In this document: positions 7,752 through 15,891 of the stretch, in pieces
Position numbering within the stretch: the first letter of the stretch is position 1
Layout: each line of letters begins with the position of its first letter
DNA from: Candidatus Mancarchaeum sp.
GTDB lineage: Archaea > Micrarchaeota > Micrarchaeia > Micrarchaeales > Micrarchaeaceae
Assembly (NCBI GenBank): GCA_027364995.1
Contig: DAHXOG010000002.1
Location: 1 to 25,572 of the forward strand
DNA length: 25,572 nt
Direction of reading: 5' to 3'
Made by a program: the position numbers and the translations under genes
Notes under the pieces: model-generated
Told to the model about the DNA's origin: nothing
The model's database searches: none
The model's input: the letters and a program-made list of their open reading frames with translations, nothing else

Positions 7752-7925
7752 ATGGAAGAATATAGTAAATTCGAAAAGGCAAGGATCGTAGGCGCAAGGG
7801 CTTTGCAGCTCGCGCACGGTGCACCTCCACTCATAAAAGTACCAGAAGGCATAACCGAGCCGCTGGATTTGGCAGAGCTGGAATTCAATAAGGGAATAAT
7901 ACCCATAACAATAATAAGGAACTGA
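7752..7925 (+). CDS. rpoK: DNA-directed RNA polymerase subunit Rpo6 (RpoK, RPB6/omega homologue)
   Basis: A small assembly subunit of archaeal RNA polymerase. The 57 residues match the whole conserved family core: 'YSKFEKARIVGARALQLAHG', 'APPLIKV', and the C-terminal 'DLAELEFNKGIIPITIIR', which corresponds to the invariant G-x-(I/L)-P-(I/L) tail of RPB6/omega. ATG 7752 is preceded by GGTG at 7742-7745 with 6-nt spacing. GTG 7743 lies in frame upstream but overlaps that Shine-Dalgarno site. It sits 51 bp after the lipid reductase and converges with the phosphoesterase gene, leaving 3 bp between the two stops. Confidence 0.95.
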   Translation: MEEYSKFEKARIVGARALQLAHGAPPLIKVPEGITEPLDLAELEFNKGIIPITIIRN

Positions 7926-7953
7926 TTTTCATTTTTTGTTTGTTTTGGTTTTT
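7926..7953 (+). terminator. T-tract terminator embedded in the 3' end of the convergent gene
   Basis: Starting right after the rpo6 stop codon, the plus strand has T-runs of 4, 6, 3, 4 and 5 bases (7926-7953) separated by one or two non-T bases. Archaeal polymerase terminates at such oligo-T tracts. The same bases, read on the minus strand, encode the Lys/Asn/Thr-rich tail of the phosphoesterase (NKPKTKTNKK). Confidence 0.7.
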
Positions 7954-8744
7954 GGCTTATTTGCAGCATTGCCCCTTTCGGAGGAAAGCGCTTTTACCTT
8001 GCCGATATAGGCTCCCTTTAGCGAATATATGTCCGCATTAGAATAATCGAAAAGCCCGTTGCGCAACAATGGGCTTATGTTATCCTTGTCCTTTCGCTCC
8101 TTGCCCACCGGCATTCCAAGTATCAATGGATTGAATGCAGGCATTACAACCAGCCTTTTCGCTTTGGGAGAGGCGTAGAATTCCCTTATTTTATCCTTTT
8201 CGGCGCTGGCTATGAGCCATGCCTTCTCGGAATACACCGCGCCGTTATCGTCCTTTATGCTTACCGCTATGTGGTTGTGGCCCGTTATTATCGTGCCCTT
8301 TTTTAGGGCATCTTGCGATGGCCATTTGTTGCCGTGGAGAAGCGCATAATCCCCAAGCAATATCTCGTCCATAGCCTTTATGCCCAGTATGCTGTCTATG
8401 TGCCCGTCGTGGTTCCCTTTTATTATCCTCAATTCGAGATGCGAAAGCTCGCTTATGAAGCTCCTTATGTCGCGCTGCTCCCATGTCTCGGGATACAGTA
8501 TGCTGTCCTTTATATCCCCTAGAAGTATCACCCCGGTTATTGAAAATGTATTTGACAGCGAGAGTATTTTTGATGCCATCTGCTTCCACATATTGTATAC
8601 GTTTACGCCCTTATCAGAAAGCCTGCGCTCCGCGCCTATATGTATGTCTCCGACTACCAGCCATTCCTTGCCGCTTACGCTCAGTATTAAGGCCGGCTCG
8701 TCGTATATAAAGCGCATGTTCGCTTCTTCTGATCGCTTTGGCAT
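7929..8744 (-). CDS. Archaeal SbcD/Mre11-related metallophosphoesterase
   Basis: A calcineurin-like dimetal phosphoesterase. The conserved blocks occur in order: D33-I-H35-I-G, G-D77-I-K-D, G-N111-H112-D, L-H137-G-N and G-H156-N-H158, which supply the two-metal site. The composition fits the small archaeal putative phosphoesterases related to SbcD/Mre11, which lack the Rad50-binding and capping domains; the in vivo substrate is not known. The last ten residues are a simple Lys/Asn/Thr tail encoded opposite the rpo6 terminator. ATG 8744 lies about 20 bp after a TATA-like sequence, consistent with a leaderless transcript; M10 (8717) is an alternative that matches the usual family N-terminus more closely. 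No rad50-like gene is adjacent, although SMC is nearby on the other strand. Confidence 0.88.
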   Translation of the reverse strand: MPKRSEEANMRFIYDEPALILSVSGKEWLVVGDIHIGAERRLSDKGVNVYNMWKQMASKILSLSNTFSITGVILLGDIKDSILYPETWEQRDIRSFISELSHLELRIIKGNHDGHIDSILGIKAMDEILLGDYALLHGNKWPSQDALKKGTIITGHNHIAVSIKDDNGAVYSEKAWLIASAEKDKIREFYASPKAKRLVVMPAFNPLILGMPVGKERKDKDNISPLLRNGLFDYSNADIYSLKGAYIGKVKALSSERGNAANKPKTKTNKK

Positions 8745-8757
8745 CGAATCATTGCTT

Positions 8758-8771
8758 GCATATTTTAATTA
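8758..8771 (-). promoter_or_regulatory. TATA box of the phosphoesterase gene
   Basis: The minus strand reads ATTAAAATATGC, centred about 20 bp before the ATG at 8744. It lies in the divergent promoter region shared with the M50 peptidase gene. Confidence 0.45.
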
Positions 8772-8819
8772 ATCGGATTTTTGCTTTTGCCATCCAACTA
8801 AATCAAACTTGAGATAGAA

Positions 8820-8831
8820 ATATTATTATAG
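8820..8831 (+). promoter_or_regulatory. TATA box of the M50 peptidase-smc-signal peptidase operon
   Basis: TATTATTATAG is centred about 27 bp upstream of ATG 8852, so the first mRNA would begin at or next to the start codon. Confidence 0.5.
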
Positions 8832-8851
8832 ATAGGAACAAAAATCCAACC

Positions 8852-9940
8852 ATGGCAAACGCGTCCCCATACATAGGAAGGGTATACGGTGTCCCGATAG
8901 AGCTGCATTGGACATTTATACTGATGATGCTGTTTGCTCTCGTTATAAGCTTAAACCTTTTCATAATATTCGTGCTTCTTTTTATATGCGTGCTTCTGCA
9001 TGAGCTTGCACATTCCGTAACGGCCATAAGAAACGGGATAGAAGTTAAGAAGATAATACTCTACCCGTTGGGAGGAGGGTCCATGATAGACATGGACGAC
9101 ATACCTCCAAAGCTGGAGTTCAGGATAGCGATAGCGGGGCCGATATCGAGTTTCCTGTTGGGCTTCATTTTCGGCATAGCGGTAATATTCACGCCCGCAG
9201 GCACATTGGAATTGTTCATACAGCTTCTTTTCATACTGAACATATTGCTTGCGGTATTCAATATACTGCCGTGGTTCCCGCTGGACGGTGGAAGGGTGCT
9301 TAGGAGTTATTTGGAAAAGAAAAGGAATTTCCTTTCCGCCACAAAGCTCACGGTGAACATAAGCAACGCAATAATAGTGCTTTTCATAATAGGCACTCTG
9401 GCTTTCGTTGCCGTGGAAAGCAGCTATTCGCTGTTGTATAAGGAATTCATAGTGCTATGGGACGTCTTCATAGCAATATTCCTTTATGGGGGCGCAAAGG
9501 CAGAATTGCAGGGCGCGTACATAAGGGAGTATACCAAGGACATGAAGATAAGCTCAGCCATAAGCAAGGACTACGTAATGCTTGGGAGCAGGCCAACATT
9601 GTATGACGTGTATTACGCAATAATAAAAAAGCACAAGCACATAGTGCTTTTCAAGTACGGCATGAAGGTATACCTTGTTTCCAGGATACCGCGTAACATA
9701 CTCTCGAATCCCAATGCAAAGAATATAGAGATAGAAAAGCTAAGCATTCCATTGGAGGAATTTGACCGCAATGAGCCGATATCCAGTGTATTGAGCAAGA
9801 TGCAGACTGACGGGGTAGGCATAGCCGCAATAACAAGGAGCGGCAGATTTATAGGCATAGTGCAGGCACAGCATATAGAATCGCTCATATCGCTGCATAT
9901 GGCGCACAACAGAGGAAGTGCTAAAAATATTAATAAGTAA
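8852..9940 (+). CDS. Site-2-protease-like M50 intramembrane metallopeptidase with C-terminal CBS-like region
   Basis: A membrane zinc protease expected to cleave substrates within the bilayer. Hydrophobic segments lie at about 20-50, 95-117, 118-142, 168-189 and 196-213. The zinc motif H50-E-x-x-H54 is at the end of the first hydrophobic block, and the third ligand is Asp145 in 'NILPWFPLDGGRVL'. Residues 90-105 (EFRIAIAGPISSFLLG) fit the conserved GP segment. The C-terminal 130 residues (about 230-350) resemble a degenerate CBS pair ('ISSVLSKMQTDGVGIAAITRSGRFIGIVQAQHIESL' split over 310-345), as in SpoIVFB/Rip3-type members. It is the first gene of a run with smc (27-bp gap) and the signal peptidase. 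The target is not predictable from the sequence. Confidence 0.9.
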   Translation: MANASPYIGRVYGVPIELHWTFILMMLFALVISLNLFIIFVLLFICVLLHELAHSVTAIRNGIEVKKIILYPLGGGSMIDMDDIPPKLEFRIAIAGPISSFLLGFIFGIAVIFTPAGTLELFIQLLFILNILLAVFNILPWFPLDGGRVLRSYLEKKRNFLSATKLTVNISNAIIVLFIIGTLAFVAVESSYSLLYKEFIVLWDVFIAIFLYGGAKAELQGAYIREYTKDMKISSAISKDYVMLGSRPTLYDVYYAIIKKHKHIVLFKYGMKVYLVSRIPRNILSNPNAKNIEIEKLSIPLEEFDRNEPISSVLSKMQTDGVGIAAITRSGRFIGIVQAQHIESLISLHMAHNRGSAKNINK

Positions 9941-9967
9941 AGAGCTATTAGGCGACGGTGTTGATTA

Positions 9968-12900
9968 ATGCTTTACTTGAATAAGCTCATTATACACAAC
10001 TTCAAGTCCTTTAGAAATGCAACCATAAAGTTTAGCGGAGGCTTTAACTGCATAGTCGGCCCGAACGGATCGGGAAAATCCAACATATGCGATTCGCTGC
10101 TGTTCGTTTTGGGCGAAAGCTCTTTAAGGAGGATACGCGCGACCTCGACGGCGCAATTGGTAAGCGAGGTAAAGGTGCCGAAGAGGGGAGAAGGCAGAAG
10201 GGCTTATGTCAGCTTGGTGCTTGGAGGGGATGAGGAGGTTACGGTAACCAGGATGATAAAGCCAAACGGAAAGATAGCCTATAGGCTTAACGGGAAGCAC
10301 ATGACAAGGCAGGAGATAACGGATTACCTTAGGACAAATAATTGCATGATAAGCGACACGAATACCATAACCCAGGGAGAGATAGTAAAGATTTTGAACT
10401 TAAATCCAAAGGAGCGCAGGGAGCTTATAGACATAGCTTCTGGAATAAAGGAATTCGAGTACAAGAAGCAGGCGTCGCAAAAGGAGCTTGATACCGTAGA
10501 AGAAAAAATAACGAATACAAAGGTTATGCTCGGGGAAAGGCTTGGCTTCCTTGAAGAGCTTAAGAAGGAGAAGGACGCCGCGGAAAAATATTCCAAGGCC
10601 AGCCAATTGATGAAACAGACCAATTACACAATACTTTACAAGCGCAGCGAGGCGCTGCAATCAGAGCTCAAGGATATAATAGAAAGGCTTTCAGACTACG
10701 AGAAAAAGGTTACGGACATTAAATCAAAAATAACCGAATATGACGTTATGGCGGAAAAGCTAGCAATGCAGAGAAACAATGCGGCAAAAGCGCTGAATGA
10801 GCGTTCATCGACAATGAATGATGTGAACAGAAAGCTGGAAGAGGCTAAAAGGAACATGGCAGTTTCCGAATCGGAGATGGAATCCATAAAGGCCAATGAA
10901 GAAGAATCCAATAGCACAATAAACAGCTTAAAGGAGGAGATTAGGAAAAATGCCGAAAATCTCGAAAAGAACAGCAAGATTATACCTGTCCTTGAATCCG
11001 ACATAGCCAATCTCAAGAAAGAGATAGAATCCAGCAATGCCAACGCAGTTTCAACGCAGGGTAAGGAGGACATAGAGGCTTATGAGAAAAGCATGCTGAA
11101 TATGGAGAATATATCCAAAAGCCTGGAATCCATGAAAAAAGAAGCAATGGAACTGCGTTCCGCCATTTCGGATCTTGATGCACAAAAAAGGTCAATAAGC
11201 GCCGAGTTGGACAGGATAGAAAAGGAATTATCGGAATCGAGAACAAAGGAACAGGATATTATCGATGTTTCTAATAGCAGCAACAGGGAGCTTGCATCCG
11301 CAAGAAAGGAATTGGACGATATGCGTTCAAGGAAAAAATCCATCGAGGCAGAGCTTCAGCAATTATCGGATAAAAGGATGGCGCTCAGAGAATCCATAGC
11401 CACTTATGGTGGAGATTCCAACAAGGTCGGAAAAGCCCTATCTGAAAGAATAAAGAAGGGATTCTATGGGAAGGCGATTGAATTGTGCAGATACGATCCG
11501 AGGTATTCCGAGGCCATAAGCGCGGCGGCAGGAGCCAGGCTTAATTATTTCGTCGTCGATAATGTCAATACCGCGGATCTTGCAGTTAGGATCCTTAGGG
11601 AGAATAGGATGGGAAGAGCCGCATTCATACCTTTGGATATGATAAACTATTCGGAAAGCCCAAAGATAAATGACGGAGAGCCTTTGATAGATTATGTGGA
11701 GTTCGATCCCAAATTTGCCAAGGCATTCAAATTCATATTCTCCAACACGTATTTGGTAGGCGACATAAAGTCGGTAGGCAAAAACAACAGGCACAGATTC
11801 GTAACCATGGAAGGAGAGATCTTGGAACAGTCCGGTGTGGTGTCGGGAGGATTTTCCAGGAGCTTTAACTACGCAAAGGCGATTTCGGAATTGAAGGACA
11901 TAGAAGAACGCGAGAAATCCTTAAGGGCAGAGTTTGAAGGCATACAGGGCGTTGAGGATGATGCGCGACAGAGATTCGGAAAGGCTGAAACCGTAGTCAT
12001 GAGCTCATCGATGGAGATAGAAACGATAAGGACAAACCTGAAAAGGCTGGAGGATGAGAAAAGCACCCGTTCAAAGGAATTTGAGCGCATTGCAAAGGAC
12101 ATAGATGGGAAAACCGCAACATACAATGCGCACGACATAGAGATTCGAAAGCTTGAGAAAGAGCTTGATACGGCAAAAAACGAGAACGCCATAAATTACA
12201 AAAAATTGAGCGGCAGGTTTGCATCAGATATGGATGACCAGAAGATAAAGGATGCTGATAAAAAATTGAAGGAGTATACTGAAAAGTTAGAAAAATCCAT
12301 GACCGAAAAGGCAGCGCTAGCTAAGGAAAGCGATATGGTCTCGAAAAGGATTGACGAGCTTAAATCGGAACTTTTGAAAAGGGAAGAGGCCCTGAAGAAC
12401 AGCAATAGGAAATACGAGGAGTTGAAATCCGCAGTTGCAAAACTTAGTGAAGAGGCCAAGACATTGGAGGAGAGCATAAGGGCCCATGATAAAAAATCCG
12501 CGGGAATGTACGAGGAGATAAAGAAGATAGAGGAAGAGATTAACAAGATAGGCTTCGATAAGGGAAAGCTTGCAAGCGAAAAGGAGAGGATGGAGCGGGA
12601 GTCAATAGGCATGCAGGCCACAAAGTCGCAGTTGCAGACAAGGCTTTCGGACATAATGGCAGAGCTCAGTGGATACGAGAAGTACGATATAATAGATGGG
12701 GATATAGACCAATTGGAGAAGGAGCTTTACAGGCTTAAGGCTGAGCTCGAGTCGATGGGAAGCGTGAACATGCGTGCACCTGAGATGTATATGGAGAAAA
12801 GCAAGGATGTGGAAGAGGTTCAGGATAAGATAATGACACTGGAAAGCGAGAGGAATTCGATATTGTCAATGATAAGCGAGTTGGAATCGCGGAAATTGGA

Positions 12901-13363
12901 GGTATTCAACGAAACATTCGAAAAGGTGAATAAGAAGTTCGTTGAACTTTACGGTGTGGTGTTTACTGATGGGAAAGGATCAATTGCGCTGGAGAATCCA
13001 AAGGAGCCATTCAATTCAGGATTAGTGTTCGACATGGTTGAAGGCAAGGCAAAGAGGCATGCAGATAGGCTTTCCGGAGGTGAAAAGTCAATGCTCATGC
13101 TTATCTTGATATTGGCAATACAGATGTGCAAGCCGCTTGCGTTTTATATTTTTGATGAAATAGATACCGCATTGGACAAGCAGAATTCCAAGACGCTTTC
13201 AGCACTTATAAAGCGGCTTAGCGCCAATTCGCAATTCATAGTCGTAAGCCACAACGATACGTTGATATCATACGCAGATACCGCAATAGGCGTAGCGAAG
13301 AAGGGCGGCGAATCCAACGTTTTCGGAGTTGAGATAGTAAGCACCAAAGAGATAAGCAAGTGA
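9968..13363 (+). CDS. smc: Chromosome partition protein SMC
   Basis: A chromosome-organising ATPase of the condensin type. Walker A is at 31-38 (GPNGSGKS). A long N-terminal coiled coil at about 170-485 leads to the hinge at about 495-628 (from 'FYGKAIELCRYDPRYSEAIS' to 'MEGEILEQSGVVSGG'). The returning coiled coil ends near 990, followed by the ABC signature LSGGEKSM at 1035-1042 and Walker B 'FYIFDEIDTALD' with D1063-E1064. The 1131 residues are slightly short for SMC (about 1150-1200). ATG 9968 is preceded by GGTG at 9957-9960 with 7-nt spacing. No scpA/scpB-like gene follows; the next gene is a signal peptidase starting 1 bp after the smc stop, so the two are surely co-transcribed. Confidence 0.97.
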   Translation: MLYLNKLIIHNFKSFRNATIKFSGGFNCIVGPNGSGKSNICDSLLFVLGESSLRRIRATSTAQLVSEVKVPKRGEGRRAYVSLVLGGDEEVTVTRMIKPNGKIAYRLNGKHMTRQEITDYLRTNNCMISDTNTITQGEIVKILNLNPKERRELIDIASGIKEFEYKKQASQKELDTVEEKITNTKVMLGERLGFLEELKKEKDAAEKYSKASQLMKQTNYTILYKRSEALQSELKDIIERLSDYEKKVTDIKSKITEYDVMAEKLAMQRNNAAKALNERSSTMNDVNRKLEEAKRNMAVSESEMESIKANEEESNSTINSLKEEIRKNAENLEKNSKIIPVLESDIANLKKEIESSNANAVSTQGKEDIEAYEKSMLNMENISKSLESMKKEAMELRSAISDLDAQKRSISAELDRIEKELSESRTKEQDIIDVSNSSNRELASARKELDDMRSRKKSIEAELQQLSDKRMALRESIATYGGDSNKVGKALSERIKKGFYGKAIELCRYDPRYSEAISAAAGARLNYFVVDNVNTADLAVRILRENRMGRAAFIPLDMINYSESPKINDGEPLIDYVEFDPKFAKAFKFIFSNTYLVGDIKSVGKNNRHRFVTMEGEILEQSGVVSGGFSRSFNYAKAISELKDIEEREKSLRAEFEGIQGVEDDARQRFGKAETVVMSSSMEIETIRTNLKRLEDEKSTRSKEFERIAKDIDGKTATYNAHDIEIRKLEKELDTAKNENAINYKKLSGRFASDMDDQKIKDADKKLKEYTEKLEKSMTEKAALAKESDMVSKRIDELKSELLKREEALKNSNRKYEELKSAVAKLSEEAKTLEESIRAHDKKSAGMYEEIKKIEEEINKIGFDKGKLASEKERMERESIGMQATKSQLQTRLSDIMAELSGYEKYDIIDGDIDQLEKELYRLKAELESMGSVNMRAPEMYMEKSKDVEEVQDKIMTLESERNSILSMISELESRKLEVFNETFEKVNKKFVELYGVVFTDGKGSIALENPKEPFNSGLVFDMVEGKAKRHADRLSGGEKSMLMLILILAIQMCKPLAFYIFDEIDTALDKQNSKTLSALIKRLSANSQFIVVSHNDTLISYADTAIGVAKKGGESNVFGVEIVSTKEISK

Positions 13364-13364
13364 T

Positions 13365-14384
13365 ATGTTGAGTACAAGAAAGCAGGGCACTGCAAAAAAC
13401 AAAAAGGATAACAGCAGAAATGGATTTACCGTCTGGCCGATATACGTTATGATAGCTATAGCGCTGGTATTGTATGTATTGCTAGAAAGAATAGAAATAT
13501 TCGCCATAATCCTTGGAGTAAGCATATTCTTCCTGATAATAATATCCATAGTGTTAGAGGTCATGAGCGGCGGAAGCTCCATGGGCTATAAGAGAAGCAT
13601 TATCGAGATAATAATAGCGATAGTGATAGTCGTGGCATTCTGGTACGGGCTGAAAGTCGTGCTTAATACCAGCAATCCGGTAGATGTTGTGCCAAGCTGC
13701 AGCATGCTGCCGTATCTGCACAGGGGCGACTTGATATTACTTCATGGATTATCAAATGTTAGCCAGATAAAAGCGCCTATAATAGGTGTGACTTCAAGCC
13801 AAATGGCGCGCGTGCTTTCAAGTCCTGACAGCGAATCGCTAAGCTGTGTTGCTTACAAGACGAATTCCACAGGTACGTATATACGTCAAACGCTTGCGGA
13901 TGGATATAAAGTGGGCTTGATCGAGGATGTAAACGGCGTATACCACTTAGTCAACAGCTCGGAACAGAGCTCAAATGTGATACAATATTCTTGCGGCACC
14001 AGGGAAGTAAGGCTTTCCACAGGGCAGATATTGAATGAAGCGTATACGACTGGAATAACGATTAATGGAGTAACGGTAAATGGCGACAGGAACAACAGCA
14101 TAGTAGTATACGCCACAAGGCCCGAAGACCTATTCTATAAGGAGGGTGATGCTTACATAGTGCACAGGGTATATGCGATATTGAATGACAGTGGAAGGTA
14201 TTTCACGCTTACAAAGGGAGACAACAACCCAGGGCTTGACATACAATACGGCAATTACCCAGCAAACTTTAGCGAAGTAAGCGGCAAGGTAATAGGAGTT
14301 ATACCTTATCTGGGATATTTGAAATTGATAATAAGCGGCAATTTGGTCGTTCCGCAGGGATGCAACTCCACAGTCATACATTAA
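13365..14384 (+). CDS. Sec11-like type I signal peptidase with a large internal insertion
   Basis: A membrane serine protease that removes signal peptides from exported proteins. Three hydrophobic segments at about 22-41, 43-66 and 79-100 are followed by the catalytic box 'VPSCSMLPYLHRGD' with Ser113. The later boxes are 'IVHRV' with His267 and 'TKGDNN' with Asp286, giving the archaeal/eukaryotic Ser-His-Asp set, then 'GKVIGVIPYLGYLKLI' at the end. In Sec11-type enzymes Ser and His are roughly 40 residues apart; here the distance is 154. About 110 extra residues (around 130-245), Ser/Thr/Asn-rich with Cys161 and Cys210, separate the boxes. The gene starts 1 bp after smc, with GTGAT of the smc stop region directly before the ATG. 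Two extra N-terminal membrane helices are also atypical. Confidence 0.88.
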   Translation: MLSTRKQGTAKNKKDNSRNGFTVWPIYVMIAIALVLYVLLERIEIFAIILGVSIFFLIIISIVLEVMSGGSSMGYKRSIIEIIIAIVIVVAFWYGLKVVLNTSNPVDVVPSCSMLPYLHRGDLILLHGLSNVSQIKAPIIGVTSSQMARVLSSPDSESLSCVAYKTNSTGTYIRQTLADGYKVGLIEDVNGVYHLVNSSEQSSNVIQYSCGTREVRLSTGQILNEAYTTGITINGVTVNGDRNNSIVVYATRPEDLFYKEGDAYIVHRVYAILNDSGRYFTLTKGDNNPGLDIQYGNYPANFSEVSGKVIGVIPYLGYLKLIISGNLVVPQGCNSTVIH

Positions 14385-14405
14385 TCGTTAATAATTATTA
14401 ATGAT
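14379..14405. repeat. AT-rich near-perfect palindrome next to the tRNA 3'-end remnant
   Basis: A perfect 14-bp palindrome, TTAATAATTATTAA (14388-14401), extends with one mismatch to 14384-14405. A second way of pairing uses CATTAAT (14379-14385) with ATTAATG (14397-14403). It covers the signal peptidase stop codon and touches the first base of the tRNA remnant at 14404. It could be a terminator shared by the convergent genes or a recombination-site arm. Confidence 0.6.
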
Positions 14406-14446
14406 GTGCAGGGGGTGAGATTTGAACTTGCGAAGGTGCCTAGCCT
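14404..14446 (-). repeat. Decayed tRNA-Leu 3'-end copy (att-like direct repeat, distal end)
   Basis: The first 25 bases (14404-14428) are identical to 15958-15982, the acceptor/T-arm end of the intact tRNA-Leu plus three flanking bases. Similarity continues with substitutions and a shifted base to about 14445, covering the variable arm. Two substitutions (14429-14430 versus 15983-15984) break the T-stem pairing, so this copy cannot be a working tRNA end. The AbiEii stop codon (14445-14447) overlaps the outer edge. Confidence 0.85.
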
Positions 14447-15125
14447 AATCAATTATTGCTCCCAGCTCCCCTATGAGTTCGTCCCAATTCATTCTTTTTT
14501 GCACTGGTATGTATGCGTTTGCTGTTTTTGGAACAGTAATTTTTGATAGGGCATCTTTAAATGAAGCCTTATTTCTTATTTTAAACCCTGACGGATAAAG
14601 TTCATGCATCCAGTAGAGATCGTATATGTCTTTCCATTCCCTCCTTTCTTCGAACGCTGATTCTTTTTGATTGTTGAGTACGCTGAAACTATACACTGTT
14701 ACTATTTTAGATACTGGTATAAAATCAGACACTAACCTTCTTTTCTCTGACTTTCCCTTTATGCCGAATGATACATCGACCCTTACCACGTCATTAATGC
14801 CCATAAATTCGTACTGCAGTATGAAGCCTATTGAATTCTTTGTAAAAAATTCTTTCTTTATTTTCCAACCTAATGACTTGATTTGTTCTTTTGCCTCTGC
14901 TTTTGTATAATTGGTGTCATAATCCAAATCTTCCGAAAACCTTTGGTGGCCCGGCAAATAACCTTTGTTTATTGCAGTTCCGCCTTTTAGTACAAATTCA
15001 TTTCCGCCTAGCAGCTCCATCAATTCGAACAGGAATGCCTCCTTTACCACAAAATTCAGCCCCATTCCGGCTTTCGCTGCATAATCCCGTAATTCATCCA
15101 TGCCGAAAACTATTGTTGCCACCAT
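14445..15125 (-). CDS. abiEii: AbiEii/AbiGii-type nucleotidyltransferase toxin
   Basis: Toxin of a type IV AbiE-like toxin-antitoxin pair. Family members are DNA polymerase beta-like nucleotidyltransferases that act on RNA such as tRNA acceptor ends. The fold motif is 'FVLKGGTAINKGYL...HQRFSEDLDYD', with GG-T and the D-x-D metal residues, and the later 'REWKDIYDLYWMHEL' matches the conserved R-x-K-D block. It is 226 aa from ATG 15125, which has GGAG 8 nt upstream and overlaps abiEi by 16 bp. ATG 15167 (240 aa) and ATG 15101 (218 aa) are in-frame alternatives. It ends on TAG 14445, inside the tRNA remnant. AbiE systems were described as bacterial phage-abortive-infection modules; the role in this archaeon, defence or island stabilisation, is inference. 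Confidence 0.88.
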   Translation of the reverse strand: MVATIVFGMDELRDYAAKAGMGLNFVVKEAFLFELMELLGGNEFVLKGGTAINKGYLPGHQRFSEDLDYDTNYTKAEAKEQIKSLGWKIKKEFFTKNSIGFILQYEFMGINDVVRVDVSFGIKGKSEKRRLVSDFIPVSKIVTVYSFSVLNNQKESAFEERREWKDIYDLYWMHELYPSGFKIRNKASFKDALSKITVPKTANAYIPVQKRMNWDELIGELGAIID

Positions 15126-15826
15126 GAAAGGAGCACCTCTTTTCCTATATTGTCTATCAAACGCCATTCTTTTATATAAACGCCATTGCTCCTGCCCTGC
15201 AGATACGCGTTGGCTTTAACTTTTCTCTTGCAAAATGCTAAGAGCACTATTTTTTCTTTGCTTGCTTTTGGAAGCAGATAAAGAAGGTAGCCCAACCTTT
15301 GGAAAAATGCGGCTTTCTCATTTCTGCTTAGTTTAATGAGCACATTGGCTTTAAAGTCTGCGTAGAAAAGTACTTTTTCCAATTTAGCATAATCTGTCTT
15401 ATCGGGATAACGCAGGGAGTCGCAGATTGCCTTTTCTATCGATGCAACGTTGTATTTCCCCTTCTCTATGCCGAGATAGTCCTTTGCCTTGAAATAAACG
15501 AAGGTATGGTTACCCATATTGACTGACTTTCGCGCATTTGATGCCACAAAAATCGTGAATGGATATTCATCGGTAAGGTGGTGCAGGTAAAATGCGGAGG
15601 ATAATGAAATATAGCCCGGGTACAGCAGGCATGCAATCCAAAACGGGTCTGCGTTCTTTGATACATAAGTGCTTTTGACCGGATTGTACACCTCTCCGGC
15701 AGCAACCAGTCTGCTCATGGTCACTCTCAATGAATTTTTTGATGTGAGTCCAAGACTCTCTATGCGAGATAGCTCGATTATGCCTGCTTCATTGATATAG
15801 TGTTTAATCTTTGTTGCAATTTTCAT
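15110..15826 (-). CDS. abiEi: AbiEi-type antitoxin with N-terminal winged helix
   Basis: Antitoxin and repressor of the AbiE pair. Residues about 1-55 form a winged-HTH (EAGIIELSRIESLGLTSKNS, then LRVTMSRLVAAGEVYNPVKS), followed by the family segment 'GYISLSSAFYLHHL' and an alpha/beta C-terminal domain needed in the family for antitoxicity ('ASIEKAICDSLRYPDKTDYAKLEKVL'). At 238 residues it is of normal length. It is the first gene of the pair, as in known abiE operons, and overlaps the toxin gene. A TATA box about 28 bp upstream and an inverted repeat between it and the ATG at 15826 fit the known autoregulation of AbiEi through promoter inverted repeats. Confidence 0.85.
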   Translation of the reverse strand: MKIATKIKHYINEAGIIELSRIESLGLTSKNSLRVTMSRLVAAGEVYNPVKSTYVSKNADPFWIACLLYPGYISLSSAFYLHHLTDEYPFTIFVASNARKSVNMGNHTFVYFKAKDYLGIEKGKYNVASIEKAICDSLRYPDKTDYAKLEKVLFYADFKANVLIKLSRNEKAAFFQRLGYLLYLLPKASKEKIVLLAFCKRKVKANAYLQGRSNGVYIKEWRLIDNIGKEVLLSWWQQ

Positions 15827-15831
15827 AGTAT

Positions 15832-15860
15832 ATTAACTAAATGTTAATGTATAAATATTT
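15832..15860 (-). promoter_or_regulatory. abiE promoter: TATA box and palindromic operator candidate
   Basis: The minus strand has a TATA box (AAATATTTATACA, 15848-15860) centred about 28 bp before the abiEi ATG. Directly downstream lies a perfect inverted repeat, ATTAAC and GTTAAT with a 5-nt centre (15832-15848). Its position between TATA box and start codon suits a repressor site for AbiEi. Confidence 0.6.
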
Positions 15861-15891
15861 TTGCAACAATGATTTCCAACTATTACACTGC

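Noticed and set aside
7559..7969. 136-codon minus-strand frame
   Set aside because: Runs antisense across the end of geranylgeranyl reductase and all of rpo6, both of which are conserved families.
12196..12654. 152-codon minus-strand frame inside smc
   Set aside because: Ser/Phe-rich antisense of the SMC coiled coil, an expected artefact of Lys/Glu-rich coding on the other strand.
14404..14446. Functional second tRNA
   Set aside because: Only the 3' 40 bases are present and the T-stem pairing is broken.
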